Notes: generated by a model from the sequence alone, not told the origin. Shown: positions 35,350 through 44,893, counted from the stretch's first letter. The stretch: DNA of 64,000 bases from Pseudomonas marincola (GCF_900116605.1 NZ_FPBC01000002.1:248001-312000); one strand, 5' to 3'. Translations and numbers: made by a program.

Positions 35350-36960
35350 ATGCAAACTCAAGACACATTAACCGGGGGGCAGGCGCTGGTGCGCCTGCTG
35401 GCCAACTATCAGGTCGATACCGTATTTGGTATCCCTGGCGTGCATACACTCGAGCTATACCGAGGCTTGCCCGGCAGCGGCATACGTCACGTACTCACTC
35501 GCCACGAGCAGGGTGCGGGATTCATGGCCGATGGTTACGCCCGTGTAACCGGCAAGCCAGGGGTCTGCTTTGTGATTACCGGCCCCGGCGTTACCAACGC
35601 CTCGACGCCAATCGGTCAGGCCTATGCGGACTCGATTCCAATGCTGGTGATTTCCAGCGTCAACCATACGGCCAGCTTGGGCAAAGGTTGGGGTTGCCTG
35701 CACGAGACTCAGGATCAACGTGCGCTGACGGCCCCTATCACGGCGTTTTCGGCCGTGGCGCTAACGCCGGAAGACCTCCCCGAACTGATCGCCCGTGCTT
35801 ACGCGGTATTCGACAGCGAGCGGCCCCGGCCTGTGCATATTTCGGTGCCGCTGGATGTGCTGGCAGCGCCGATTGCCCGTGACTGGACCGCTGAGGTGGT
35901 GCGGCGTCCGACGCGCGGCGTGCCGGCGACTGAGGTGCTGGCAGCCGCAGCGGCCAAATTATCGGCTGCTAAACGGCCGATGATTATTGCCGGTGGCGGC
36001 GCCTTGAATGCGGGGGCCGAGGTACAGCAACTGAGCCAGCGTTTAGCCGCGCCAGTGTTTACCAGCGTTGCCGGCAAGGGACTGTTGGCCGTGGATGAGC
36101 CGCTTAATGCCGGTTCGACCTTGTGCACTGAAGCAGGCTGGCAGCTGATTGAGCAAGCAGATGTGGTGCTAGCTGTCGGCACTGAAATGGCCGATACCGA
36201 TTTCTGGCGCGAACGTTTACCGCTGACTGGCGAGATCATTCGCGTGGACATCGACCCGCGCAAGTTCAACGATTTCTATCCCTGTGCGCTGGCATTGCAA
36301 GGGGATTCGCAGCACACATTGCGCGCACTGGTTGAGCAACTGCCTGCCGCAAACGCTGCCTCTGGCGAGGCGCAGGATGCCGTGGCCACAGTACAGGCGG
36401 CGGTCAAAGCCTCGCATGGCCCCTTGCAGAAAATTCATCAGGCTATTCTCGATCGGGTGCAGGCCGCTTTGCCTGCTAATGCGTTTATCAGCACCGACAT
36501 GACTCAATTGGCCTACACCGGTAACTATGCGTTTGCCAGCTCGCAGCCACGCAGCTGGTTGCATCCAACCGGTTACGGCACGCTTGGTTATGGCTTGCCT
36601 GCCGGAATCGGTGCCAAGTTTGGCGCCCCGCAGCGGCCCGGGTTGGTCTTGGTCGGCGATGGCGGATTTCTCTACACCGCACAAGAGTTGGCCACGGCGG
36701 TTGAGGAACTCGACAGCCCGCTAGTGGTGCTGCTGTGGAACAACGATGCGCTGGGGCAGATTCGTGACGATATGCTCGGGCTGGATATCGAGCCGATAGG
36801 CGTGTTGCCGCGTAATCCGGATTTCGCAGCGCTGGCGCGTGCCTTCGGTTGTGAAGTGCGCGAGCCACAAAGCCTGGCGCAGTTGGAAGCTGATTTACAC
36901 AGTGGTTTTGCCCATGCTGGCGTGACCCTGATTGAACTCAAACACACGTGCGCGCAGTAA
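35350..36960 (+). CDS. aruI: 5-guanidino-2-oxopentanoate decarboxylase (ThDP enzyme)
   Basis: Thiamine-diphosphate enzyme that decarboxylates 2-ketoarginine (5-guanidino-2-oxopentanoate) to 4-guanidinobutyraldehyde in the arginine transaminase pathway. The 536-residue sequence has the acetolactate-synthase-like three-domain plan: the catalytic Glu53 in RHEQGAGFMADGYARV, a central domain (about 195-330), and the C-terminal ThDP motif starting GDGGFLYTAQEL (residue 436) with NNDALGQI about 30 residues later. The longer frame from 35245 is rejected because AGAGGA lies 8 bases before the ATG at 35350. aruH follows 19 bases downstream. Naming relies on the aruH partner and the AruRS genes upstream. 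Confidence 0.88.
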   Translation: MQTQDTLTGGQALVRLLANYQVDTVFGIPGVHTLELYRGLPGSGIRHVLTRHEQGAGFMADGYARVTGKPGVCFVITGPGVTNASTPIGQAYADSIPMLVISSVNHTASLGKGWGCLHETQDQRALTAPITAFSAVALTPEDLPELIARAYAVFDSERPRPVHISVPLDVLAAPIARDWTAEVVRRPTRGVPATEVLAAAAAKLSAAKRPMIIAGGGALNAGAEVQQLSQRLAAPVFTSVAGKGLLAVDEPLNAGSTLCTEAGWQLIEQADVVLAVGTEMADTDFWRERLPLTGEIIRVDIDPRKFNDFYPCALALQGDSQHTLRALVEQLPAANAASGEAQDAVATVQAAVKASHGPLQKIHQAILDRVQAALPANAFISTDMTQLAYTGNYAFASSQPRSWLHPTGYGTLGYGLPAGIGAKFGAPQRPGLVLVGDGGFLYTAQELATAVEELDSPLVVLLWNNDALGQIRDDMLGLDIEPIGVLPRNPDFAALARAFGCEVREPQSLAQLEADLHSGFAHAGVTLIELKHTCAQ

Positions 36961-36979
36961 GCGCAGGCGGGAGAGCATG

Positions 36980-38176
36980 ATGCGATTTTCTGATGTGACT
37001 CGACGTATTGCCGGTGAAGGCGCTGCAGCATGGGACATTCACTACCGCGCGCTGGCGCGCCAGGAACAGGGTGAGGATGTATTGCTGTTGTCTGTGGGTG
37101 ACCCGGACTTCGACACCCCGCAACCGATTGTTCAGGCAGCCATCGACAGCCTCAACAATGGCCACACGCACTACACCGAAGTGCGCGGCAACCAGTTGCT
37201 GCGTGAGCGCATTGCCGCGCGGCATAACCAGCGCAGCGGAGCGGATGTCGAGGCTGAGCAAGTGGTGGTGTTGGCGGGCGGCCAGTGCGCACTTTTCAGT
37301 GTGGCGCAGTGTGTGCTCAATCCCGGTGATGAGGTGATTGTCGCCGAGCCGATGTACGTCACCTACGAGGCCGTATTCGGTGCTTGTGGTGCCAAGGTTG
37401 TTCCGGTGCCGGTGCGTGCCGAAAATGGCTTTCGCCTGCAGGCCGAAGATGTTGCGGCGCTGATCACGCCACGCACCCGCGCGATTGCTGTCAACAGCCC
37501 GCATAACCCGTCCGGCGCCAGCTTGCCCAAGGCCACGTGGGAAGCACTGGCGCAACTGTGTATTGGCAATGACTTGTGGCTGATCTCTGATGAGGTCTAC
37601 AGCGAATTACTCTACGAAGGCGAGCACATCAGCCCGGCCAGTTTGCCGGGCATGGCTGAACGCACGGCTACGATCAACAGCCTGTCCAAGTCTCACGCCA
37701 TGACTGGCTGGCGAGTCGGTTGGGTCGTCGCGCCGCGAGAGTTGGCCGATCATCTGACCAATCTGGCCTTGTGCATGCTTTACGGTTTGCCGGATTTCGT
37801 CCAGCACGCTGCGTGCGTTGCCCTTGACGCGCAACTGCCGGAGCTGGTCGCCATGCGCGAGGCTTATCGTCAGCGCCGCGATCTGGTGTGTGAGTGTTTG
37901 GCCGATTGCCCGGGCATTCGCGCATTGAAGCCCGATGGCGGAATGTTTGTGATGGTTGATATTCGTGAGACGGGTCTGTCCGCTCAACAATTTTCCAATC
38001 AACTGCTGGATGAATGCGGCGTGTCGGTGCTGGCGGGCGAGGCATTCGGGCCTAGCGCCGCCGGCCATATCCGCCTCGGTCTGGTGCTGGGCGAAGCGCC
38101 TCTGCGTGATGCATGCCAGCGCATCGCCCGCTTTGCCGCTTCACTGTGTGAGAAAAACCTTGAGGCGCAGGTGTAA
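36980..38176 (+). CDS. aruH: Arginine--pyruvate transaminase
   Basis: PLP fold-I (class I/II) aminotransferase that moves the alpha-amino group of L-arginine to pyruvate, giving 2-ketoarginine and alanine, the first step of the pathway continued by AruI. In 398 residues it has SVGDPDFDTPQPI near the N-terminus, the NSPHNPSGASLP segment, DEVYSELLY, the PLP lysine Lys237 in SLSKSHAMTGWRVGW, and the substrate carboxylate arginine near HIRLGLVLG. It closely follows the P. aeruginosa AruH sequence as I recall it, which starts at MR-SD. The ATG at 36980 has better spacing from GGGAG than the adjacent ATG at 36977. Confidence 0.92.
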   Translation: MRFSDVTRRIAGEGAAAWDIHYRALARQEQGEDVLLLSVGDPDFDTPQPIVQAAIDSLNNGHTHYTEVRGNQLLRERIAARHNQRSGADVEAEQVVVLAGGQCALFSVAQCVLNPGDEVIVAEPMYVTYEAVFGACGAKVVPVPVRAENGFRLQAEDVAALITPRTRAIAVNSPHNPSGASLPKATWEALAQLCIGNDLWLISDEVYSELLYEGEHISPASLPGMAERTATINSLSKSHAMTGWRVGWVVAPRELADHLTNLALCMLYGLPDFVQHAACVALDAQLPELVAMREAYRQRRDLVCECLADCPGIRALKPDGGMFVMVDIRETGLSAQQFSNQLLDECGVSVLAGEAFGPSAAGHIRLGLVLGEAPLRDACQRIARFAASLCEKNLEAQV

Positions 38177-38193
38177 GGCACGGGCATAAGTTG

Positions 38194-38221
38194 ATGGGCA
38201 GGCGGCGTGCGGCCTGCCCAT
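38194..38221 (+). terminator. Candidate terminator after aruH
   Basis: ATGGGCAGGC / GCCTGCCCAT, a perfect 10-bp stem with a GC-rich 8-base loop, starts 18 bases after the aruH stop. The U-run is only two bases, so efficiency is uncertain. Confidence 0.55.
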
Positions 38222-38352
38222 TACGCTAGACGTGAGCAGAGACAGTCGGCAGATCGAGCGACGTCCGCGCACAGTATGTTGTCGCAGTTGAAATGCTTGA
38301 TTGCGCTGCATGCTGCCTGATCAGGCTTGGATCTTCGGGCTCTGCACAGGTG

Positions 38353-39111
38353 TCAGACGCTGGACTCTAATTCCGCTGTCCGCTGTGCATAACGCTGGCT
38401 GATGTCGTATAACTCGGGGTGGTTGAGCCCCTGCAGCGTGCGGCTGGCACTGCGTAAAAAATTCAAGTTTCCCGTCGCCAGTGCAGTGTTGAACCAGCTG
38501 ATTGCGCCCGTCAGGTCGCCTTGTTCCAGCAGCCTTCCGGCGTAGCTGAATTGTCCTCGGAAATCGCCACCTTCTGCCGAGCGGCGGAACCATTCAAGGG
38601 CTGTTTGCGGGTCGGCGAGAACAACCGTGCCTTCCTCATAAAAGCGACCGAGCAGGTTCATTGATTTGGCATGGCCTAGCTCTGCGGCTTGCTGATAGAG
38701 GCAGAATGCTTGTGCTAAATCGATCACGCCGGCGCGACCTGTAGCAAGCAAATTAGCCTGGTTGTACATGGCCCAATCCAGCCCCTTGGTCGCCGCTGTC
38801 TGGTAGCAGCTCAGCGCAGCAGTCAAGTCCGTCGCGCCGCCCCAGCCATGTTCATGGCAACGGCCGAGCATGTTGATGGCCATAGAGTGACCGCGCGCAG
38901 CGGCAATCGAAAACCAGCGCCGGGCCAATGCCGGATCGCGTTGAATCCCATGCCCATCGAGCAATATCTGGCCGAGTAGCGCTTGTGCTTCCAGCTCGCC
39001 TTGAGCGGCGCAGGCGAGCAGCCACTGCGCAGTTTGCCGTGGGTTGTCGGCTACTGCTGCGTCAGAGGTGTTGGATGCTTCTGGCTCGCGGCGGCGCAGC
39101 ACATAGTCCAC
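38353..39111 (-). CDS. Sel1-repeat (TPR-like) protein of the piu locus
   Basis: A 252-residue protein made of about five Sel1-type helical repeats of 36 residues, recognised by recurring A..G...A...LG....G.G...D...A..W...AA..GH.. spacing (for example ALLGQILLDGHG, INMLGRCHEHGWGG, MNLLGRFYEEGTVV). There is no signal peptide, so it is probably a cytoplasmic protein-protein interaction module. It starts 5 bases after the piuC stop and is likely co-transcribed, the same order seen around piuA/piuC in P. aeruginosa. Its role in iron uptake is not known. Confidence 0.85.
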   Translation of the reverse strand: MDYVLRRREPEASNTSDAAVADNPRQTAQWLLACAAQGELEAQALLGQILLDGHGIQRDPALARRWFSIAAARGHSMAINMLGRCHEHGWGGATDLTAALSCYQTAATKGLDWAMYNQANLLATGRAGVIDLAQAFCLYQQAAELGHAKSMNLLGRFYEEGTVVLADPQTALEWFRRSAEGGDFRGQFSYAGRLLEQGDLTGAISWFNTALATGNLNFLRSASRTLQGLNHPELYDISQRYAQRTAELESSV

Positions 39112-39116
39112 AGCGT

Positions 39117-39797
39117 TTAAACCTCGACCCAGCGGCGCAACAGGTTGTGATAACTGCCGGTGAGTTGGGTCAGTGCCGGGTGATCGGGCACATCCTGGGT
39201 GAGCTGCTGAATAGCGTTATCCATCTCGAACAGCAAGGCGCGCTGGCTGTCTTCGCGGACCAGACTCTGGGTCCAGAAGAACGAAGCAAATCGAGCGCCA
39301 CGGGTGACCGGCGCCACCTTGTGCAGGCTGCTTGCCGGGTAGAGCACCAGATCACCAGCTGGCAATTTCACTTGCTGCACGCCGTAGGTGTCTTGAATGG
39401 TCAGTTCGCCGCCGTCGTATTCATCCGGGTCGCTGAAGAAAAGCGTTGATGACAGATCCGTACGCACGCGTTCAGCAGAGCCCTTGACCTGCCGCACGGC
39501 GTTGTCGATGTGGTAGCCGAAATCGTCCCCGGAGCGGTAACAGTTGAACAAGGGCGGGAAGACCTTGTTGGGCAAGGCGGCAGACATGAACAGCGGGTTT
39601 TGCCATAACCGCTCAAGCATGGCCTGGCTGATTTCCTTGGCCAGCGGGCTGCCTTCGGGCAACTGGATGTTGTTCTTGGCTTGCGCCGACTGGTAACCCG
39701 CCGTGACTTTGCCATCCACCCACTGCGCCGCCTCAAGTGCCTCGCGAATACGCAGGACTTCGTCGCGGGTGAAGACTGCAGGTATATGGACAAGCAT
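39117..39797 (-). CDS. piuC: PiuC-type Fe(II)/2-oxoglutarate PKHD hydroxylase
   Basis: A 226-residue prolyl-4-hydroxylase-like dioxygenase of the YbiX/PiuC family. Fe ligands are the HxD pair in FGYHIDNAV and the distal His in [12 protein letters not shown], with an Arg ten residues later for 2-oxoglutarate. A conserved [20 protein letters not shown]-terminal motif is present. The family is iron-starvation induced and paired with a TonB-dependent catecholate receptor; its substrate is unknown. The gene is divergent from piuA with a Fur-like site between them. A GGAG site lies 6 bases before the ATG. Confidence 0.92.
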   Translation of the reverse strand: MLVHIPAVFTRDEVLRIREALEAAQWVDGKVTAGYQSAQAKNNIQLPEGSPLAKEISQAMLERLWQNPLFMSAALPNKVFPPLFNCYRSGDDFGYHIDNAVRQVKGSAERVRTDLSSTLFFSDPDEYDGGELTIQDTYGVQQVKLPAGDLVLYPASSLHKVAPVTRGARFASFFWTQSLVREDSQRALLFEMDNAIQQLTQDVPDHPALTQLTGSYHNLLRRWVEV

Positions 39798-39880
39798 GGA
39801 AAGCTCCAGATGGCTGAATGACAGCGCGTGCCAAGAGGGGATACGGGTATTTGATAGGACGTGATACTAATTCAAATTCT

Positions 39881-39907
39881 TATCAAATGCGAATCATTAG
39901 TAATTGT
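39881..39907. promoter_or_regulatory. Predicted Fur box between piuC and piuA
   Basis: The stretch contains AATGCGAATCATTAG, which fits the Fur 7-1-7 consensus (AATGATAATCATTAT-like) with few mismatches, followed by further TAAT elements. Position between two iron-uptake genes supports Fur repression of one or both. Confidence 0.7.
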
Positions 39908-39964
39908 AATTCGTTGTGATTGCGATTTAAGATTGGCGCTGAAATTCACAGGGGAGGTTGGTTC

Positions 39965-42199
39965 ATGCGTGGTGGAGTTGAAGGTAATCTGTTCAAAACG
40001 CGGCTTTTAGTCTCGGCGGTAGGCGCCGCCACCGCGATGTCTGCCGGTTGGGCACAGGCAGAAGAGCAGAAAACATCCGATGAGGTGTTATCGCTGGGGT
40101 CAGACACTGTTACTGGCCAACAACAAGGCGAATACAAAGCTGAGTCGGCTTCGTCTAAATACACCGCGCCACTGCGCGAAACCCCAAAAAGCGTTACGGT
40201 CATTTCTGATCAGGTGATTAAGGATACCGGCTCGCTGAGCCTTGCTGATGCATTGCGCACCACGTCCGGCATCACCTTCGGTGCGGGCGAGGGTGGCAAC
40301 CCTGCCGGTGACCGCCCGATCATTCGTGGCTTCAACGCCGAGAGCGATACCTTTATCGATGGCCTGCGTGATGTTGGATCGCAGACCCGCGAGATCTTCA
40401 ACGTCGAACAGATCGAAGTCAGCAAAGGCCCGGGCTCTGCCTACACGGGTGCAGGTTCTACCGGTGGTAGCCTCAACCTGATCAGCAAGTCGGCGAAAAT
40501 GGATGACTTCGGTGATGCCAGCTTCACCTACGGCTCCGACCAGACTCACCGCTATACGCTGGATGTGAACCGCAAGCTGGCGGACAACATCGCCGGGCGT
40601 TTGAACCTGCTCAAGCATGAAGCCAACGTCGCCGGTCGCGATGGTGTCGATGTAAGCCGCTGGGGTGTTGCGCCGACTATCACATTTGGTTTTGATACGC
40701 CGACGCGCCTCACGCTGTCTTACTATCACCTCGAAACAGACGATATGCCTGACTACGGCATTCCGCTGACTGAGGCGAGCGCGAGCAACCCGATCCGTAC
40801 ACCGGTGAACACCGATGAAGATAACTTCTACGGTATCGACTCGCGTGATTACCGCGAAAGCACCAGTGATGCCGGCACCATCAAGCTTGAGCATGACCTG
40901 AACGACAACCTGACACTGAGCAACAACTTCCGCGCGGCGCGCACCACCCTCGACTACGTGGTGAGTAACCCGGATGACAGCCGTGGCAACGTCGATGATG
41001 GTTTCGTTTATCGTTCGGCCAAGAGCCGTAACTCAACCAACGAAAGCTGGATCAACCAGACCGACCTCAAGGCCTTGTTCAACACCGGCAGCATCGAGCA
41101 CACGCTGGTAACTGGTATCGAAATCAGCCGTCAGGGCGTGCATAACCGCCCTTATGTTGTGACTTCTGCGGTGAGTGGTTCTACCTGTAATGCGGCGTTG
41201 ATTGCCAATGGCGACTGCACCTCGTTGAGCAACCCGAATCCGGATTCGGGCTGGACTGGCACCATCACCGACAGCCAGGCCTACACCGACACTGATACCG
41301 ACACGTTGGCGGGTTATGTGTTTGATACGCTGAAATTCAACGAGCAGTGGTCGTTGAACCTCGGCTTGCGCTACGACGACTACGAGACCACCTCTAGCGG
41401 TTACAGCACTGGCGGTCGTACCACGCCAGCAGGTGATTTCAAGTACGAGAACAAAAGCCATTTCTGGAGCTACCAGACTGGTCTGGTGTTCAACCCGACT
41501 GAAAACGGCAGCATCTATGTGGCGTGGTCGACTTCCAGCAACCCGGCCGGTGAAACCGCGGGTGAAGGTGCGGACAGCCTGAGCGCCGCTGTTGAATCGC
41601 TTGAACCAGAGCGTAACCGTAACTACGAAATCGGCACCAAGTGGGACCTTTTCGACAACCGTCTGGGCTTGAATGCGGCTATCTTCCGCACCGAGAAAAC
41701 CAACGCCCGTGTCGCCGATGTTGATGGCACCACACGCAATATCGGTGAAACCAAGGTTGATGGTTTCGAGTTGGGTGCAACTGGCCAGATCACCCGTGAC
41801 TGGCAGGTATTCGCCAGCTACACCTACCTCGATGGCGAGTTGGTGGACGGCGGCGCGGTCAGCGGCGTTGAAGGTGTATACGACGGCAACGATATCCCGA
41901 GCACTCCAGAAAACAGCTTCAGCTTCTGGACCACCTACAACATCACTCAAGACCTGAGTGTGGGGGCGGGCGCCAACTACGTCGATTCGCGTTTCGGCAA
42001 CACCGCCAACACCATCGAAGTGCCTGACTACTGGCGCTACGATGCAATGGCCAAGTACCGTGTCAGCGAGTCGCTGGACCTGCAACTCAACGTGCAGAAC
42101 CTGACCGACGAGCGTTATTACGATCAGGTTTACGCCAGCCACTACGCCCACGTTGCTGCTGGCCGTACGGCGCTGCTGAGCACCAACTTCCACTTCTGA
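39965..42199 (+). CDS. piuA: TonB-dependent siderophore receptor PiuA
   Basis: Outer-membrane 22-strand receptor, 744 aa, for ferric catecholate-type siderophores; PiuA also admits siderophore-drug conjugates in P. aeruginosa. A signal peptide (residues about 1-33, cleaving after AGWAQA) is followed by the plug domain with KSVTVISDQVI, GEGGNPAGDRPIIRGF, FIDGLRD and the EVSKGPGSAY motif. Barrel strands follow, ending in LNVQNLTDERYYDQVYASHY and the C-terminal aromatic FHF. ATG 39965 has GGGGAGG at 7 bases; the longer frame from 39920 has none. It is divergent from piuC over a Fur-like site. Siderophore specificity cannot be read directly. Confidence 0.93.
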   Translation: MRGGVEGNLFKTRLLVSAVGAATAMSAGWAQAEEQKTSDEVLSLGSDTVTGQQQGEYKAESASSKYTAPLRETPKSVTVISDQVIKDTGSLSLADALRTTSGITFGAGEGGNPAGDRPIIRGFNAESDTFIDGLRDVGSQTREIFNVEQIEVSKGPGSAYTGAGSTGGSLNLISKSAKMDDFGDASFTYGSDQTHRYTLDVNRKLADNIAGRLNLLKHEANVAGRDGVDVSRWGVAPTITFGFDTPTRLTLSYYHLETDDMPDYGIPLTEASASNPIRTPVNTDEDNFYGIDSRDYRESTSDAGTIKLEHDLNDNLTLSNNFRAARTTLDYVVSNPDDSRGNVDDGFVYRSAKSRNSTNESWINQTDLKALFNTGSIEHTLVTGIEISRQGVHNRPYVVTSAVSGSTCNAALIANGDCTSLSNPNPDSGWTGTITDSQAYTDTDTDTLAGYVFDTLKFNEQWSLNLGLRYDDYETTSSGYSTGGRTTPAGDFKYENKSHFWSYQTGLVFNPTENGSIYVAWSTSSNPAGETAGEGADSLSAAVESLEPERNRNYEIGTKWDLFDNRLGLNAAIFRTEKTNARVADVDGTTRNIGETKVDGFELGATGQITRDWQVFASYTYLDGELVDGGAVSGVEGVYDGNDIPSTPENSFSFWTTYNITQDLSVGAGANYVDSRFGNTANTIEVPDYWRYDAMAKYRVSESLDLQLNVQNLTDERYYDQVYASHYAHVAAGRTALLSTNFHF

Positions 42200-42217
42200 G
42201 TGTCAGCGGTGTAACAC

Positions 42218-42250
42218 AAACGGCCCCAGCAAAAACTGCTGGGGCCGTTT
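42218..42250 (+). terminator. Intrinsic terminator after piuA
   Basis: Stem AAACGGCCCCAGC / GCTGGGGCCGTTT (13 bp) with an AAAAACT loop and a flanking A/T tract that reads as a U-run on either strand. It can serve piuA and also the convergent serine-hydrolase operon. Confidence 0.9.
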
Positions 42251-42279
42251 GCGTTTAGAGGGTTGATAGACCCTGGCGA

Positions 42280-43179
42280 TTAACCCGCCGCCACTGGCGT
42301 CTGATCAATAATTTTGTCGAGATCGACAATTATTTGTTCGAGTAATTTACCGCCCTGCGTGGTTTGTGCGAGTACAACGGCGATGTACTGGCGACCATCC
42401 TTGCGCTCGATAATGGCGCTGTCTGCGTGGTAATCACGCCATGTCCCAGACTTTCTGAACACTTGTGCATCGGGGTGAATGGTGTTCATGCCTTTAACGA
42501 ATTTATGGTTGATTGCTGAGTCAGCCAGTATGTCTTTCATCACCGGGCAGTTTTCTGGCGAGGCCAACTCACTGCGTTCCAGCATGTAGTAAAAGCGTGC
42601 GACTTGCAGGCCACTCGCACCGTGGCTGACATGCTCCAGCGGATCACGTTTCCACGCACCCTCTTTGCCATATTCTTTGCCGACCCAAAGTCCGCCACCG
42701 GCGTCCTGGTCGTAGAGCTGATAGCGCTCAGACTGCAAAATCTCGGCAATGCGGGCAGGCCCCACAAGGTGGTAAAGCCTTGAGGCTTCAACATTGGATG
42801 AGTGCTTAATCATTGCATCCAACGAGGTGCGCAGTGATGGCGTCATCTCAAGGTTGCCCTGTGAGATTTCTTCGAACACCGCCAGCATGATCGCCAGCTT
42901 AGGCAAGCTCGCCGCGTACAGCGTAGTGTCGCCGTTGATGTTGGCCATCTTCGGTTGTTTCAGCTGGCTGATATCAACCAGTGTGATGGAGATTTTCTTT
43001 TGCTTCATCAATTGAGAAATCCCGCGTTTGTCGACCACTGAATCAAGCAGTGTTTGCAAGTGTGGGTCGGCTTGCTTGGGGAAATCCTGATCCGCTACAG
43101 CCGATGGTGCGGCGTGTGCGGCGCTAATGCCCAAAGTGAACAGCATGCAGGTGGCGAAAAATAGTTTTTTAAACTGCAT
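42280..43179 (-). CDS. Exported serine hydrolase, class A beta-lactamase fold (operon gene 4)
   Basis: A 299-residue protein with a signal peptide (about 1-24, ending ISAAHA) and the three serine-peptidase S11/beta-lactamase motifs: SxxK (Ser91-Leu-Pro-Lys94 in YAASLPKLA), S-S-N (127-129 in KHSSNVEAS) and KSGT (243-246). The catalytic machinery therefore looks intact. There is no class A Glu166-type omega-loop motif that I can point to, so a role as beta-lactamase is unsupported; a peptidase or other envelope hydrolase fits better. The ATG at 43179 has AAGGG at 7 bases; the longer frame begins at a TTG. Five bases separate the transporter stop from the longer frame start. Substrate is unknown. 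Confidence 0.8.
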   Translation of the reverse strand: MQFKKLFFATCMLFTLGISAAHAAPSAVADQDFPKQADPHLQTLLDSVVDKRGISQLMKQKKISITLVDISQLKQPKMANINGDTTLYAASLPKLAIMLAVFEEISQGNLEMTPSLRTSLDAMIKHSSNVEASRLYHLVGPARIAEILQSERYQLYDQDAGGGLWVGKEYGKEGAWKRDPLEHVSHGASGLQVARFYYMLERSELASPENCPVMKDILADSAINHKFVKGMNTIHPDAQVFRKSGTWRDYHADSAIIERKDGRQYIAVVLAQTTQGGKLLEQIIVDLDKIIDQTPVAAG

Positions 43180-43190
43180 TTTCAAGCCCT

Positions 43191-44813
43191 TTAGTAATGA
43201 GTAGTCGGGTCGATGGGTTGCAGTACGAAATGGTTATGAGCGCAGAGCCCCGCGTCGTCACTAGCCGTCAGTTTCAGGCTCAGTGGGCTCAAGGCATGCG
43301 GTGCCACGCCCCTGAACAGCGCCTCTTTCGCGTGTAAGTTAAGCCAGCTTGGCAGGGCTGAACCGTCTGCCTGTTTGGCGCTCAGGTGTAAGCAGTCACT
43401 CGGGTCTGCTGCGGTGAATGTATTGCTGGGGATGCGAAATAACAGCTCTCTGCCCGGCATGACCGGGATTTCATCAAACGGCGCATTCAACTTCGGTGCT
43501 TCACCCGGATGTTCAACAATGCGGCGTTGATACTCAGTGCTGATCAGGCGGCTAAATACAATCCAGATAACGCCTAACACGGCGCAAAACATCATCAGTT
43601 GAGCGATCCCCCAGCCCAGCCAGTGGATCGATGCGTATATCAAACCCGCCTGAAATAAATCACCCAAGCGCCAAAACAAGGTGTCAATTGCGGTTTTGCC
43701 TTCAAACTTTTCCGCATGGGTAACAGGCAAAAACAAGGTTTGACGCACGGTGTTAGTTATAGAGTAATCAAGGCTGTTATCCGTTACTTTGAGCAGGTAA
43801 ATAAAACTGAAAACGGGTAAAAAACCGCCGAGGAGGTAGCCAATAGTCATCAGCACAGGCATGACTAAAATGGCCACCGGCATGCCGAAGTGAATGAATA
43901 TCCGGCTGACCACAAATAGCTGTAATGCAAGTGCAATTGCTGTCACCCAAAAGCTGAATTGGGCATACACCTGACCGATGTAATTTTGTCGCTGATACAA
44001 ATCTACAATGCTCAGACTGTCGACATGGTCGAGCAACGCCTGGGCAAAAATATATTCGCCGCTGCTGTTGATAATGTTCAGTATCAACGCGTAGCCGGCA
44101 ATCAGTAGCAGCAGTTTGGAGTTAAACACCACGCTGATTCCGCCTAGCAGCCCGCTGGCTTTGGGTTGATATAAATGGCAGTCGATACAGCGCGATTCTT
44201 TCGGCACGCTGTTACGGGCAAAGTAGGGCAGTGCAGCGGTTGATGCGATCACCAGCGATGCCACCAGCAAGCCGCTGAACACCCCCGAATAGCTCAGCAC
44301 CCAACTGGCGATTTGCGCACCCATCAAGCCGCCCACGGATGCGCCCATTAAAATGATCGGAAACAAACGCTTGCCGCTTTTGACATTGAACGAGCCGTTG
44401 GCGAACACCCAAAACTGCGCCACCATCACCACGCCATATATCGATACCCAGACGTAATAGACGTAGCCGATATTCATGCCCGCTTGGTAACACGCGGCAA
44501 AAGCCAGTCCCATCGCGGCAAAGGCTAACGCCAGAATCATCACCAGCTTTTCACGCGAGACCGCACGAAACAGCGAGCTGTAAACCGGCATAAACAGCAA
44601 CAACACCAAAGCCGCCAGTGCAGTTGAATAGGCTTTGGCATCTGCAGATGCGGACGCAATAACCAGGGGTTCGCGCAGCGTTTTAAAGATGTAATACGAG
44701 ATGGTAATCAGGCCCGCATACAGCGCGAAAACGGCGACAGTGCGGCCCTCGCCAGCCCGTACCCGAGTGAAGAGGTTGAGCGTGCGCTCAAATAAGCTGA
44801 GTGTTTGGGTCAT
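43191..44813 (-). CDS. Npt1/Npt2-type nucleotide-transporter-like MFS protein with C-terminal Ig/cadherin-like domain (operon gene 3)
   Basis: A 540-residue membrane protein. Residues about 15-425 have some 11-12 hydrophobic helices and the conserved motifs of the ATP/ADP-exchanger-like family: a KTLREPLVIAS segment near the first helix, FRAVSREKLVMI, and TNTVRQTLFLPV with DTLFWRLGDLFQAG in the second half. Residues about 450-536 look like a cadherin-like/He_PIG domain: RELLFRIPSNTF, then DGSALPSWLNL, FRGVAP and LKLTASDDAG. Such domains normally lie outside the cytoplasm. The substrate is not proven and many bacterial relatives are uncharacterised. The start has no strong Shine-Dalgarno; 80 bp separate it from the upstream serine hydrolase. 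Confidence 0.8.
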   Translation of the reverse strand: MTQTLSLFERTLNLFTRVRAGEGRTVAVFALYAGLITISYYIFKTLREPLVIASASADAKAYSTALAALVLLLFMPVYSSLFRAVSREKLVMILALAFAAMGLAFAACYQAGMNIGYVYYVWVSIYGVVMVAQFWVFANGSFNVKSGKRLFPIILMGASVGGLMGAQIASWVLSYSGVFSGLLVASLVIASTAALPYFARNSVPKESRCIDCHLYQPKASGLLGGISVVFNSKLLLLIAGYALILNIINSSGEYIFAQALLDHVDSLSIVDLYQRQNYIGQVYAQFSFWVTAIALALQLFVVSRIFIHFGMPVAILVMPVLMTIGYLLGGFLPVFSFIYLLKVTDNSLDYSITNTVRQTLFLPVTHAEKFEGKTAIDTLFWRLGDLFQAGLIYASIHWLGWGIAQLMMFCAVLGVIWIVFSRLISTEYQRRIVEHPGEAPKLNAPFDEIPVMPGRELLFRIPSNTFTAADPSDCLHLSAKQADGSALPSWLNLHAKEALFRGVAPHALSPLSLKLTASDDAGLCAHNHFVLQPIDPTTHY

Positions 44814-44893
44814 GGTTTATAGCCGAACTGCCAAATGAAAACCGCCAGTGACACGCAGTCAATCGCGGTTAGGGAGATTTGCCTTGTGGTCAA

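Noticed and set aside
41033..42193. A 386-codon minus-strand frame
   Set aside because: Antisense to the conserved barrel region of piuA with no independent support.
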